Source: JANSXG01 sp024743075 (GTDB lineage Bacteria > Planctomycetota > Phycisphaerae > Phycisphaerales > UBA1924). Taken from it: a DNA stretch of 64,000 bases. Positions 9,274 through 18,646 of the stretch are shown piece by piece. Location: assembly GCA_042140185.1 (NCBI GenBank), contig CP159477.1, positions 310,001-374,000 of the forward strand. Reading direction: 5' to 3'. The stretch's first letter is position 1. The number at the start of each line of letters is the position of its first letter. Both the position numbers and the translations under genes were made by a program. The notes under the pieces were generated by a model. The model saw only the letters and a list, made by a program, of their open reading frames with translations, was not told the origin of the DNA and searched no databases.

Positions 9274-11441
9274 GTGCCACGCCTGTCGCCGAATCCCCTG
9301 CAATCAGCCGTATTCCTCCTGCTTTGCCCCATGCTCATGCTCGCGTCCGAGCCCGCCGAGCAACCGCAGGTTCCTGAGATCCGCGACGGCCTCGAGTACT
9401 TCGCCCCCGACCGGCGAGGCTTTCAGGCCGAATACGAAGACCTCATCGTCGATCGCGTCAACGCCGGCTCCCTCGAACGCTGGCACGAACTCCTCGGCTC
9501 CCAGCCTCACCGCGCCGGCACGCCCGGCGACCGACGCGTCATCGAGATCATGTCCCGCCAGTTCCGGCGCCTCGGCATGGAAGTCGAAGTTCAGGAACTC
9601 GACCTCTATCTCGCCGAGCCAGTCAGGGCCAGCCTCACCATCACCGCCGGCCCCGATCTCACCGAGCCCATCGACCTCCTGGTTTCTGAGCCCGCCATCG
9701 AGGAAGACTGGTACACAGGCCGACAGGAACACGCCCTCGGCTGGAACGCATACTCCGGCTCCGGCGTCGCAGAAGGCGAAGTCGTCTACGCCAACTACGG
9801 TCGGAAGGAAGACTTCGCCAAACTCGCCGAACTCGGCATCGACTGCACCGGCAAAATCGTCATCGCGCGTTACGGGGGCAACTTCCGCGGCTACAAAGCC
9901 AAGTACGCCGAAGCGGCCGGCGCCGCCGGCCTTGTCATCTTCACCGACCCCAAAGACTCCGGCTTCCTCCGCGGCCCTGTCTACCCCGAGGGCGGCTACG
10001 CCAACGAGCACTTCATCCAGTGCGGCTCCATCCTCACCCTGGACTACACCGGCGACCCGCTCACCCCCTTCGTCGCGGCGACTGCGGACCTTGACCCCGC
10101 CCAGCGCCTCGACCCCGACGAGGTCGCGCTCCCCACCATCCCCGTCCAGCCCATCGGCTACGGCGCCGCCGAGAAGATCCTCTCGCGGATGGCCGGCCCG
10201 GAGGCTCCCAACGACCGCTGGCAGGGTGGATTCGACTTCCCCTACCGCCTCACGAGCGAGAACGACCTGCGCGTCCGCGTCGAAGTGCAGCAGAAGCGGG
10301 GGATCTACCGCACCGCCAACGTCTTCGGCACCATCGAGGGCGAACGCTGGCCCGACGAGTTCATCGTCATCGGCGGCCACCACGACGCGTGGGTCCACGG
10401 CGCGTCCGATCCGCTCGCCGGGCTTATCTGCGTCATGGACCTCGCCCGCGTCTTCAGCCAACTCGCTCAGGACGGTTACCGTCCGGCGCGCACGATCGTC
10501 TTCGCCGGCTGGGCCGCCGAGGAGTACGGCATCATCGGTTCTTCCGAGTTCGTCGAGTCCAGCCTCGACCGCCTCCGCGGCGAGCCGGGCAGCGCCGCCG
10601 GCTGCGTCGCGTACATCAACCTCGACATGGCCGCGATGGGCCCGTACTTCAATTCATCGAGCTGGCCCGGTTTCAAGGGCCTCATCGCCGACAGCGCGAA
10701 GGTCGTGCCCCAGCGCGAGACCCCGAAATGACCGTCCACGAACTCTGGACGCAGATGTCCGGGCGCGACGCCACCGAGCCGCGCATCGGCACCCTCGGCG
10801 GCGGCTCCGACCACGTCGGCTTCCTCTGCCACGCCGGCATCCCTTCCATCTCTGTCGGCGCGTCCGGATCGAAGGGCACCTCGTACCACTCGCTGTACGA
10901 CACCCTCACCTGGTACAAGCAGGTCGTCGGCGAGGACTACGAATCACCGCTGATGGTTTCGCGTATGGCCGGAGTCATCACCTCACGCCTCGCCGGAGCA
11001 GACCTGCTTCCGACCCAGCCGCACCGAGTGCTCGACGAAGCCTCGTCTGCCCTGCGAGGCATCGGTGGCGGCCAACTCCCTGACCGCGCCCTCGGGCAGG
11101 CCGAGGCCATCCAGGAGCGCCTCACCCAGCTGTCCAACCGGCTCAACAACCGCTCTACGCGCCTCGTCGCGACACTCGAGAACGGCATCCTCAACCCGCG
11201 CCGCGTCAACGCCCAGACCCGCTGGACCGACCTCGCGTGGACTCCCGAAGCCGGACTCCGTGAACGCCTGTGGTTTCGCAACCGCTTCGTCGCTCCCGAC
11301 GCCACATCCGGCTACGCCTCATGGGCGCTACCCGGCGTGCGCTACGAAGTCGAAATGGCCGAGAGCCTCCGCCTCACCGACGCGCTCGCAGACCTCGACG
11401 CCGTCCTCGACCGCATCGAAAAAGCCCTCAGCGGATTCTAA
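9274..11441 (+). CDS. secreted M28 peptidase, glutamate carboxypeptidase II-like (frameshift in sequence)
   Basis: A zinc exopeptidase resembling glutamate carboxypeptidase II: signal peptide (about 1-25), a PA-type insert (about 110-260) and an M28 domain. Visible metal ligands include GGHHDAW, the acidic pair AAEEYG, YINLDM and the late HS in TSYHSLYDT. A helical transferrin-receptor-like dimerisation region forms the C-terminus. The GTG start at 9274 has AAAGGAG about 7 bases upstream. The frame breaks at CCCC (10721-10724); one more C gives RETPEMTVHELW and joins both parts into about 722 residues. It faces the DUF1015 gene divergently. Confidence 0.9.
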
Positions 11442-11450
11442 GTTGAATGT

Positions 11451-11486
11451 GGGTGCCACGGGTTGACCCGAAGGGCAACCCGTGCG
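11451..11486 (+). repeat. GGGTGCC-headed palindromic repeat, copy 1
   Basis: GGGTGCC is followed by a perfect 9-bp stem (CACGGGTTG / CAACCCGTG) that encloses a smaller CCC-GAA-GGG hairpin. It sits in the 46-base gap between the convergent M28 peptidase and GNAT genes, where it could also end transcription. It shares its head with five other copies in the window, while the stem sequence differs and is kept paired. Confidence 0.7.
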
Positions 11487-11487
11487 C

Positions 11488-11951
11488 TTACCCCTCGTAC
11501 CCGTTCTCCCCGAGCACACGCTCGAAGATGACAAGGTTCGTCGCCAGATCGTGGTCATATCGCACGCCCGTGATGTCGTAGCCCTCGGCGATCGAGAACT
11601 GCAGCACCGAGCGCACCGTGTTCGGCACCTCGAAGCGGATCGAGCGGTACCCCTCGGTCTTCGCCCAGTCCGCCGCCGCGACCAGCAGCTGCGTCCCGAT
11701 ACCCGCACGGCGCATCTCCGGCACCACGCCCACGATCCATCCCTGATGCGTTGTGGGACGCAGTTCCATGCCGATGTAAAAGCCGACGGCGTCGTTGCCG
11801 ATGCGCCAACCTGAACCAGCACGTTGCGCCGGCTCTGCAGGTGACGCTCGATCCAGTCCTGGCTTCGCTCAGGGCGGAAGATCGAGTTGTACAGATGCGT
11901 GATCGTGTCCAGATCGGTGGGATTGATCCTGTCGATTGTTGCGTCTGCCAT
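11488..11951 (-). CDS. GNAT-family N-acetyltransferase (frameshift in sequence)
   Basis: A small acetyl-CoA-dependent acetyltransferase; the substrate is unknown. The start ATG at 11951 has AAAGGGGG upstream. The first half reads MADATIDRINPTDLDTITHL. The frame breaks at about 11804-11807, where one extra G would give VQVGRIGNDAVGFYIG. The second half has the acetyl-CoA site VVPEMRRAGIGTQLLVAA and ends ENGYEG. The corrected length is about 154 residues, normal for the family. It is convergent with the M28 peptidase gene. Confidence 0.8.
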
Positions 11952-12189
11952 ACCCGACCCCCTTTCACCGGATCGTCTCGACCGGTTGTCTATCGTCCGG
12001 GTCGCGCTCGAAAGTCAAAACGCCACCCGGTCATGCTCTTATTCGCAAAACACCGCGCCGAAGTTTCGGAAAGAGCGAAAACGGAGGCGTCCAATAACGC
12101 GAATCCGCCGACATCGGGCGAAGTTTCGACCAATCGAGAACCGGTCGCAATGAGACAGCCCTGAGGCACTAGCGCCTTGCCGCGAGCGC

Positions 12190-12748
12190 TCAGTCCTTCG
12201 CGCGAGATGTAGCTGCCGTCGTCCGTGTTGATCCGCAGCGTCTCGCCCACCGTGATGAAGTCCGGCACGCGCGTCTTCAGCCCGGTCTCCATGACCGCTT
12301 CTTTCTGCACGTTCGTCACCGTCGCGCCCTTCACACCCGGCTCGCAGTCCTGCACCGTCAGTTCCACCGACCCCGGAAGCTCGATCAAGAGCGGCGTCTC
12401 GCCGTGGAACAGCACCGTCGCGGTCCCGTTCGGGCGCAGGAACAGCATCGAGTCGCCCGCCGTGTCCTTGGTCATCGTGAACTGGTCGAACGAGTCCGAG
12501 TCCATGAAGATGTACCCGTCGGCATCCTCGTACAGGTACTCGCAGGTCCGCCGGTCAAGCGTCGTCGCCTCGACCGTGTCCGAGGAGCCGAAACGCTTCT
12601 CGATGTACCCGCCCTGCTTGACGTCGCGCATCTTCACCTGCGCGTACGCCGGACCTTTGCCGGGCTTCACGTGGTCGTACTTGGTCACCACCATCAGGCG
12701 ACCATCCAGGTTGACAGCAACGCCGGGGCGAAGATCGACAGCTTTCAC
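12190..12748 (-). CDS. efp: translation elongation factor P (frameshift near 3' end)
   Basis: EF-P relieves ribosome stalling at proline stretches. The GTG start at 12748 (MKAVDLRPGVAVNLDG) has AAGAGG about 9 bases upstream. The three beta-barrel domains are all present: KYDHVKPGKGPAYAQVKMR (around residue 28, the modifiable tip), then EYLYEDADGYIFMDSDSF, then the OB domain with TVTNVQKEAVMETG and VDF-like PDFITVGETLRINT. The open frame runs past the expected end; restoring a GC in GCGCG at about 12197-12204 gives YISRAKD and a TGA at 12190, for 186 residues, the normal length. It lies downstream of fur. Confidence 0.92.
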
Positions 12749-12887
12749 AGCAATAACCTCTTGAAAACAGGGGAACCGGAGCCCGCTCGGCCCGGGCCGC
12801 GCATGGTATCCGAACCCGGCAAACCACGCCCGTTTCGGACCGCCGCCCAGACCTAGAAGGACCGCCGGATGCGCCGCCGAATCGGCC

Positions 12888-13274
12888 TCAGCCGGCCTGC
12901 TTCGCACACTCGTCGCAGGTCCCGAACAGCGTGATGTGGTGCGCCCGCAGCGAGAACCCCTTCGGGAGCATGCCCTTCATGTTCCCCGGGCACCCCTCCA
13001 CATCGAACACCCGCTCGCACGAGTCGCAGCGGAAGTGGTGGTGGTGGTGCTCCGCCGCCGACCGATGCTCGTACCGAGGCGGCTCGCCCGGCAGCTCCAC
13101 CGCCACCGCCTCGCCCTCCTCGACCAGCAGGCTCAGCGTCCGGTACACCGTCGCCATGCCAAGCTTGGGGATCTCGTCCTGCGCAAGATCAAGCAGCTCA
13201 TTCGGACTCAAAGGACGCCCCGCACTCGCGAGCGCATCCCGAATCGCCTGCCGTTGTGGAGTCGTGCGGCTCAT
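12888..13274 (-). CDS. Fur-family metal-dependent transcriptional repressor
   Basis: A 128-residue Fur/Zur/PerR-type regulator. A winged helix (about 1-75) includes LGMATVYRTLSLL, and the metal region has HHHHHFRCDSC followed by GTCDEC, giving two C-x2-C pairs for structural zinc. The N-terminus is short (SRTTPQRQAIRDAL). Sequence alone does not tell iron, zinc or peroxide sensing. It lies 139 bases upstream of efp on the same strand; a joint transcript is possible. The ATG at 13274 begins right next to a repeat-containing intergenic region. Confidence 0.9.
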   Translation of the reverse strand: MSRTTPQRQAIRDALASAGRPLSPNELLDLAQDEIPKLGMATVYRTLSLLVEEGEAVAVELPGEPPRYEHRSAAEHHHHHFRCDSCERVFDVEGCPGNMKGMLPKGFSLRAHHITLFGTCDECAKQAG

Positions 13275-13304
13275 GGGGGGGATGATAGCGGCTTTCGCCG
13301 AGAA

Positions 13305-13333
13305 TTAGAGCCCAATCGCGCAAGCGATGGGTC
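13305..13333 (+). repeat. 29-base palindromic repeat, family 2, copy A
   Basis: The 29 bases start TTAGAGCCC and are identical to 20542-20570. They can fold as CCC-A-ATCGC / GCGAT-GGG around GCAA. This copy lies in the 239-base gap between the divergent fur and YbjQ genes; the rest of that gap shows no gene. Confidence 0.7.
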
Positions 13334-13513
13334 CCGAGCATCCGGCCGGAACATGCCCCCAACCAGCGTCCCCGATCACCCCCAATCCCCAACCCCGCAC
13401 ATCACACTCTCTCGCCGGAACCAGACACCCAGGGCTCGCGCCATTGGGCTCAAAACCCCGTTGCCACCCTGCGCGTAAACTGACTCCTTCTGAATCCCAT
13501 CAAAGGAGATGCC

Positions 13514-13831
13514 ATGATCCACTCCACCACCCCGACCATCGAAGGCAAGACCATCACCCGCTACCACGGCGTCGTCACCGGCGAGGCCATCCTCGGCGCC
13601 AACCTCTTCAAAGACATCTTCGCCGGCATCCGCGACATCGTCGGCGGCCGCTCCGCCGCGTACGAAAAGGAACTCCAGCGCGCCCGTCAGATCGCCATGG
13701 ACGAAATGTCCCACCGCGCCCAGTCGCTGGGCGCGAACGCCATCGTCGGCATCGACATCGACTACGAAACCCTCGGTCAGAACGGCGGCATGATGATGGT
13801 CGCCGTGAGCGGCACCGCCGTCAGCGTGTGA
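13514..13831 (+). CDS. YbjQ/UPF0145 (DUF74) family protein
   Basis: A 105-residue protein of the YbjQ family, small soluble pentameric proteins with a proposed metal-related role that is not firmly established. Family features visible are the start TIEGKTITRYHGVVTGEAILGAN split over the first strand, ARQIAMDEMSHRAQSLGANAIVGID and the closing VAVSGTAVSV. AAAGGAG stands 6 bases before the ATG. It is monocistronic and is followed at once by a palindromic repeat (13843). Confidence 0.88.
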   Translation: MIHSTTPTIEGKTITRYHGVVTGEAILGANLFKDIFAGIRDIVGGRSAAYEKELQRARQIAMDEMSHRAQSLGANAIVGIDIDYETLGQNGGMMMVAVSGTAVSV

Positions 13832-13842
13832 AGAGCCATGTT

Positions 13843-13884
13843 GGGTGCCGTGGTCGGAGCCCGACAAAGTCGGGCGCAGGCCAC
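13843..13884 (+). repeat. GGGTGCC-headed palindromic repeat, copy 2
   Basis: GGGTGCC is followed by GTGGTC pairing with GGCCAC (one G-U), enclosing a perfect inner stem GCCCGAC-AAA-GTCGGGC. CACATCGAC follows, a flank shared with copies 5 and 6. It lies 12 bases after the YbjQ stop. Confidence 0.72.
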
Positions 13885-13940
13885 ATCGACGACGGAACGA
13901 CGTTGCGGTCTTCGGACAGACCGAGGAGTGCCATAACGCG

Positions 13941-14405
13941 ATGTATGTGAACTTCACGAGCCCCTACGGTCACGCTTCAACCTGTGCTCACGTTTCAGGT
14001 GCCGAGATACAGCCGCTGCTCCCGTCGTCGAACGCCTCGCTGATCGTTTCGAAGTCCTCGCTCATCTTCCACCAATACTTGCCCAGACTCACGAACAGGA
14101 AACTGGTCTCCGTCGGCCAGTGGCGGCTCTACATCGGCCGACTCAGCCGCAACTTCGCGGTTCGAGGTGGTAGCTCCGCCGAAGATTACCTCGCCGCCTT
14201 CGCAGCGAGCTACGACCAAAGCGAACTGTCATCGCGAGATGTGCACGCCGACCTCTACATCAGTGACCGCCTCGAATTCGAACTGTTCGGCGATGTGCTT
14301 CCGAACGGCACGACAGGCAAACAGGTCGGTTCGATCATCAAGAAAATCGTCGAGGGATGGCTCTCCATCCTGCATCAGCCGTCAGCGAGCGCGTCGAACC
14401 AGTAG
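13941..14405 (+). CDS. hypothetical protein
   Basis: I do not recognise this protein. The open frame looks coding in its codon use and holds a plausible folded segment with SLIFHQYLPRLTNRKLV, GQWRLYIGRLSRNF and a C-terminal helix GSIIKKIVEGWLSIL. No membrane helix or signal peptide is evident. The ATG at 13941 was chosen because the frame further upstream runs through the palindromic repeat; there is no strong ribosome site, so the start is uncertain. Length is about 154 residues. It sits in a repeat-rich island and could be recently acquired (inference). Confidence 0.5.
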   Translation: MYVNFTSPYGHASTCAHVSGAEIQPLLPSSNASLIVSKSSLIFHQYLPRLTNRKLVSVGQWRLYIGRLSRNFAVRGGSSAEDYLAAFAASYDQSELSSRDVHADLYISDRLEFELFGDVLPNGTTGKQVGSIIKKIVEGWLSILHQPSASASNQ

Positions 14406-14426
14406 TCGCCGCCCCCAGAACCTCGC

Positions 14427-14459
14427 GTGGTCTGCGCTCCGCTCCGACCCCGGCACCCC
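14427..14459 (-). repeat. GGGTGCC-headed palindromic repeat, copy 3
   Basis: On the minus strand GGGGTGCC is followed by GGGGTC, then GGAGCGGAGCGCA, then GACCAC. The stem is imperfect by one pair. It sits directly beside the truncated mqnC tail. Confidence 0.55.
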
Positions 14460-14477
14460 AGAGGGTTTCACCCCTTC

Positions 14478-14598
14478 GCACCCACCGTCAAATCCAGCTT
14501 CGTCCCATCCGCCGGCTTCCCATCCTTCGGCGCCTGCTGCGTCAGCTTGCGCACCCGGTGCACGCTCCAATCCGTGACGAGAAGATCCGGACTGTCCA
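14478..14598 (-). pseudogene. truncated duplicate of the mqnC 3' end
   Basis: On the minus strand this stretch would encode DSPDLLVTDWSVHRVRKL, then QQAPKDGKPADGTKLDLTV, nearly identical to the last 40 residues of MqnC encoded at about 17098-17222. Nucleotide identity by eye is about 85 percent. It has no start of its own and begins right after the stop codon of the SET-domain gene. It looks like a leftover of a partial duplication or recombination, not a gene. Confidence 0.75.
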
Positions 14599-14604
14599 GC
14601 ACCG

Positions 14605-15239
14605 TCAAGCTCGGTAGTAACACTCCAGAATCGAAGCCATCTCTTCCGCGCCCTGAGCCACCCGCCGCACTCGCTCCCAAACCTCCGGAGCAAGCAGGGG
14701 GCGGAGCGGCTGGGACACCCGAGCGATCCGCGGCCAAACCGCTCGAAGCTGGTCGTCCCAGTGTGGGTGGTAGCGCTCCAGGTCGTCCGGATAGACCACG
14801 GTCCGTCCGACGCCCTCGTCGATCGCTTCAAAGGGCGCATGATGTTCAGATAGCCGTAGTCGTCGGTCAGTTCCTCGCCCGCGCGGATGTCTCGCACCGC
14901 GATTTCAAAGTTGTACGCCGTCGTCACGCAGTTCGACTTGAACGAGTGATTCACAAATCTCGCGTGGTCCCAGCACAAGACCCAACGCCCGTGCTGGTTG
15001 CGGAAGCAGTATTTGTCGAGCGACGCGGCGAACGGCTTCCCAAGCCGACGGATTTCGCCCGGAGAGAACTCGCGATCGAGTTCGTCCTGAACCCAGGTGA
15101 TCGTCCCCTTCGGAATATCGCGCGTGGCGACAACCCCATGCCCGATGGACTCGTTCACGAACCGCAGTTCGGTATCAGGATGTATCATTCGGTGTTTATC
15201 CGGGTGGATGACGGCGATCGGCTTTGTGCTTTCGCCCAC
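14605..15239 (-). CDS. SET-domain protein (frameshift in sequence)
   Basis: A bacterial SET-domain protein; such domains usually methylate lysines with S-adenosylmethionine, and the bacterial substrate is unknown. Visible motifs are NESIGHGVVATRDIPKGTITW, ARFVNHSFKSNC and the closing EELTDDYGYLN. The frame breaks at GGG (14833 on the plus strand); adding one base restores MRPFEAIDEG and a C-terminal part up to ILECYYRA. Corrected length is about 211 residues from the GTG at 15239; an ATG at 15188 is an alternative. Neither start has a clear ribosome site. Confidence 0.78.
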
Positions 15240-15307
15240 AATCGCCAGCCGTCAACCGAAGAATTGTACCGAGGTCCGAGTCGGATACGACCGGGAATTT
15301 CCGACGA

Positions 15308-16894
15308 TCAGGCATCGGAAACCGATTCCCCGCCGCCGGGAGCGGCGTCTTCATTGACCCACTCGATGATCGCCGCGAACCCGCGGCTCTCCGGATCGTT
15401 CGCAAAGTAGTCGCCGATGACCGAGGTCACCCGAAAGCCCAGGTGCAGCTGGAACGAGAGCGTGGGGTCGTTGAGGCGACCGGCCGAGACTTCCGCCGTG
15501 TACTCCTCCGCCGACATCTTGGAGGCGTAGCGGTGGTACCCGCGCAGCCGCGAACCGGCCACGATGCGCCGGAGTCCGAGTTGGCGAGCGAGGTCGAACC
15601 GCCCCCGGTCATACAGCCGCCGTCCGATGCCCCGGCCCTGGAAGCCGGGACGGACCATCACGTCCGCCGCGAACAGCGTGCCCCCCTCGATCGGATCGTG
15701 GTTCGTATAAAACCCGTCCGCGGTCAGGGCGTTCCACGAACTCGTGTCCGCCTGCTTGTCCCAGTCGATCACCAGGCCCGAGCAAACACCCACGACCATG
15801 CCCGAGGCTTCCTCGACGGCCACGAACTGCCCCTGCGGAAACGCCGCCAGGTGAGAGCTCAGGTGCGTCTCGTCCCAAGGGGCGATGTCCGGGTAGATCA
15901 TGCTCGCGATCTCGTTGATGCCCGCGAAGTGCTCCGGCGCCGTGTTACGGATCAGGATCCGTCGACGAGGGCGCGCGGCCCGTCCATCAAGCCGTGTGTC
16001 TCCCGTGCCCGACAGCCGAACCGTTTCGATCTTCGGCGGTTTCATCGCCCGGCTGTCACGCAGCGGACGCACAGTCCCATGAACTCGGTTGCGCCGCAGC
16101 ACATCAAGCGCGATCTCCCCGATCACCATCATCTCCTGATTCGGTATCCCCTCCGACAGGATGCCGTCCCGCGCGAACGGGAAATCGCTGGGTGTCAGGA
16201 TCGATGCCTGTCCGTAGTTGAGTGACACCGCGGGCACCATCGGCAGCGAGCCAACCGTGCCGGCGCTGATCACGAACAGCTGGTTCTCGATCGCCCGCGC
16301 CGCGGCACACCGTCGCACCCGGATGAACCCCTGACGGTCGTCCGTGTAAAACGGCACGACCAGAATCGTCGCACCCGCGTGGGCAGCGGCGCGGCAGATT
16401 TCCGGGAACTCAACGTCGTAGCAAATCGTGATCGCGATCTTGCCCATGGGCGTTTCGAAGATCTTCAGCGTGTCACGCGGCGATACGCGCCAAACATCGC
16501 TCTCGAAGCGAGTCATGCACAGTTTGCCCTGCGCTTCGTGAGAACCGTCCGGCGCAAAGAAGAAACTGTCGTTGTACACCTTGTCGTCATCCGCCGGGTC
16601 CAGCGTGTTGATCGAACCCGCGGCGATGTGAATGCCGTGCTCGCGAGCGAGAGTAGTGAACAGCTCGATAAATTCCGGCACACGGCGCGCCAGGCTCCGC
16701 ACCTGCTCATCCATCGGTCGACGGACATCGCCCAGTGTCAGGAGTTGAACCGTGAAGTACTCCGGAAAAACGAGCAGGTCACAGTCGTAGTCCGCGGCGG
16801 TGTGCACCAGCCCGGTCACCTGATCACGGAACTCCGAGAAATCTCGGATCGGACGCACGAAATACTGCAATGCGGCAATACGCGCGCGGTTCAT
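15308..16894 (-). CDS. fused carbon-nitrogen hydrolase and GNAT acetyltransferase
   Basis: A 528-residue two-domain protein. Residues 1 to about 290 form a nitrilase-superfamily hydrolase with the Glu-Lys-Cys triad in VFPEYFT (about 45), GKLCMTRFE (about 123) and ITICYDVEFPE (about 158). Residues from about 312 form a GNAT domain with VMVRPGFQGRGIGRRLYDRG as the acetyl-CoA site. Known bacterial bifunctional proteins such as YhcX carry GNAT first, so the order here is reversed. The substrate is unknown; an amide hydrolysis coupled to acetyl transfer is possible but unproven. It is monocistronic with an ATG at 16894. Confidence 0.9.
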   Translation of the reverse strand: MNRARIAALQYFVRPIRDFSEFRDQVTGLVHTAADYDCDLLVFPEYFTVQLLTLGDVRRPMDEQVRSLARRVPEFIELFTTLAREHGIHIAAGSINTLDPADDDKVYNDSFFFAPDGSHEAQGKLCMTRFESDVWRVSPRDTLKIFETPMGKIAITICYDVEFPEICRAAAHAGATILVVPFYTDDRQGFIRVRRCAAARAIENQLFVISAGTVGSLPMVPAVSLNYGQASILTPSDFPFARDGILSEGIPNQEMMVIGEIALDVLRRNRVHGTVRPLRDSRAMKPPKIETVRLSGTGDTRLDGRAARPRRRILIRNTAPEHFAGINEIASMIYPDIAPWDETHLSSHLAAFPQGQFVAVEEASGMVVGVCSGLVIDWDKQADTSSWNALTADGFYTNHDPIEGGTLFAADVMVRPGFQGRGIGRRLYDRGRFDLARQLGLRRIVAGSRLRGYHRYASKMSAEEYTAEVSAGRLNDPTLSFQLHLGFRVTSVIGDYFANDPESRGFAAIIEWVNEDAAPGGGESVSDA

Positions 16895-17087
16895 GATCGG
16901 CGCTCCCGAATCGCCCGACTGCTTTGCAGCCGAGAGATTGCGCAGACTTCAAATGCGCCCATCGAAACGGGAGAACATTCTGCAATGAGTCGTGGGGCGG
17001 TTCGACGCAAGCAAGCGCAGTATAGCCGGATCGGAAGTTCGCTATCCGCCGGGCAGGGTCGGAATCACCCCGCCCTGTCGATCCGCA

Positions 17088-18542
17088 TTATTTCTTTGCA
17101 CTCACCGTCAGATCCAGCTTCGTCCCATCCGCCGGCTTCCCATCCTTCGGCGCCTGCTGCGCGAGCTTCCGAACCCGGTGCTCGCTCCAGTCCTTCACCA
17201 AGAGGTCCGGGCTGTCCGGCCCGTCCTTCACCGACAGGATGTCGTACACATTGTCCCGCTGCGCCGGCAGGAAGCCCGCCTCGCGGATGAGCCTGCATAA
17301 GACCGGCTCGTTCAGGCAGTAGGTCGTCCCCGCCGAGGAGACCACGTTCTCCTCCATCATCACGCTGCCCATGTCGTTCGCGCCGTACATCAGCCCCAAC
17401 TGCCCGATGTGCGGCCCCATCGTCACCCAGCTCGAACCGATCGAGTACACGTTGTCCAGCATCAGACGGCTGACCGCCTGCGTGCGCAGGTACTCCGTCG
17501 CGCCCGCCATCCGCAGACGACGCCCGAACTCCGGGTGCAGGTCTTTCGTGCCCGTGCCGTCCACGTTCGCCACGATATCGCCGGGGAACTCCGCGCCGAT
17601 CTCTTCGGGCCGTCCCGCCGGGTCATCGCCCCATTCGCGCAGGCGACCCAGCGGCGTGTTCTCGCGCTGGAACGGCCACGAGATAAACGCCTTGTAATGG
17701 CCCCACGTCCCGCCCGCGTCGACATTCTCCCGCAGCGCCCGCTCCTGCCACTCGCGCACAAGGCGCATGTGGTGCACGCGGTCCGCGTACCCCTCAATGT
17801 GCCCGAACATCATCGTCGCGCTCGTGAACATGCCCAGAGAGTGCGCGACGTACATGCACGTCAGCCACGCGTCCGCCGTGCACTTGCCCAGACCGATCTT
17901 GCGCCGCACCGGGTCGGAGAAGATCTCGCCGCCGCCGCCGGGCAGCGAGTCCAGCCCCGCCTCGCGCAGGCGCACCATCACCCAGCGGATCTTCGCTTCG
18001 AGGTCCGCGCCGGGCGGGGCGAAGAAGTTCACGAACTCGATGAACTCCGGCGGGCTGAACGCATGAATGTGGATGTGCGGGAACTTCTCCTTGATCCCCG
18101 ACAGCAGCTCCAGATACCAGTCGAGCGGCAGGTCCGGGTTCATCCCGCCCTGCATCAGGATCTGCGTGCCGCCGATGTCGCTCAGCTCGGCGATCTTCTC
18201 GTGGATTTGCTCGTGCTCGAGCGTGTACACATCGTGCTCGTGCCCCGAGCGCCGGAACGCGCAGAAGGTGCACTTGGCGGTGCAGATGTTCGTGTAGTTG
18301 ATGTTCCGGTCGATCACATAGGTCCGCAGGTGATCGCCGTGAATTGCGCGGCACTTCGCGTCCGCAAACCGACCCAGCATGTGCGTCGGCGCCTTGCGCA
18401 GCAGCGTCAGCCCCTGCTCCGGAGTCAGCCGAACCTCGCCCGAAGCCACCCCGCTCAGGAAGCCCGGATCAATCGGGTTCGCCTCGGGCATCGTCCGGGC
18501 GGACCCGGACAGGGTCGGAGCGTTGTCGGCGGCGTGGATCAT
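17088..18542 (-). CDS. mqnC: dehypoxanthine futalosine cyclase (radical SAM)
   Basis: MqnC closes the spiro ring of cyclic dehypoxanthine futalosine in the futalosine route to menaquinone. The radical SAM cluster motif is CTAKCTFC after NINYTNI. Other hallmarks are GGTQILMQGGMNPDLPLDWY, AFSPPEFIEF, LDSLPGGGGEIF and GANDMGSVMMEENVV. I prefer the ATG at 18542; the frame is open to 18647 and a further ATG is at 18491, none with a good ribosome site. The protein (about 484 residues) is longer than usual, with a 40-residue Lys-rich C-terminal extension also found as a fragment at 14478-14598. No other mqn gene is in the window. Confidence 0.93.
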   Translation of the reverse strand: MIHAADNAPTLSGSARTMPEANPIDPGFLSGVASGEVRLTPEQGLTLLRKAPTHMLGRFADAKCRAIHGDHLRTYVIDRNINYTNICTAKCTFCAFRRSGHEHDVYTLEHEQIHEKIAELSDIGGTQILMQGGMNPDLPLDWYLELLSGIKEKFPHIHIHAFSPPEFIEFVNFFAPPGADLEAKIRWVMVRLREAGLDSLPGGGGEIFSDPVRRKIGLGKCTADAWLTCMYVAHSLGMFTSATMMFGHIEGYADRVHHMRLVREWQERALRENVDAGGTWGHYKAFISWPFQRENTPLGRLREWGDDPAGRPEEIGAEFPGDIVANVDGTGTKDLHPEFGRRLRMAGATEYLRTQAVSRLMLDNVYSIGSSWVTMGPHIGQLGLMYGANDMGSVMMEENVVSSAGTTYCLNEPVLCRLIREAGFLPAQRDNVYDILSVKDGPDSPDLLVKDWSEHRVRKLAQQAPKDGKPADGTKLDLTVSAKK

Positions 18543-18646
18543 GGGAGCATTCTCGCGCGAAGCCGCCGAGTCGCAAGGGCTCGGCAGCATGGGGGTCAAA
18601 GCCATTTCGAAGCAACAGAGTCTAGTTTCAAATGTTTTTGAAATCA

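Noticed and set aside
9304..10461. A long minus-strand frame antisense to the M28 peptidase
   Set aside because: It is a shadow frame of high-GC coding DNA; the plus-strand product has clear catalytic motifs.
12059..12130. Two CGAAGTTTCG palindromes as Fur boxes
   Set aside because: They resemble each other but not the Fur consensus, and they lie upstream of the GNAT gene, not of an iron gene.
11990..12189. A 65-residue C-terminal extension of EF-P
   Set aside because: The extension has no EF-P homology in pattern and disappears when a GC is restored in GCGCG at about 12200, which gives the usual length.
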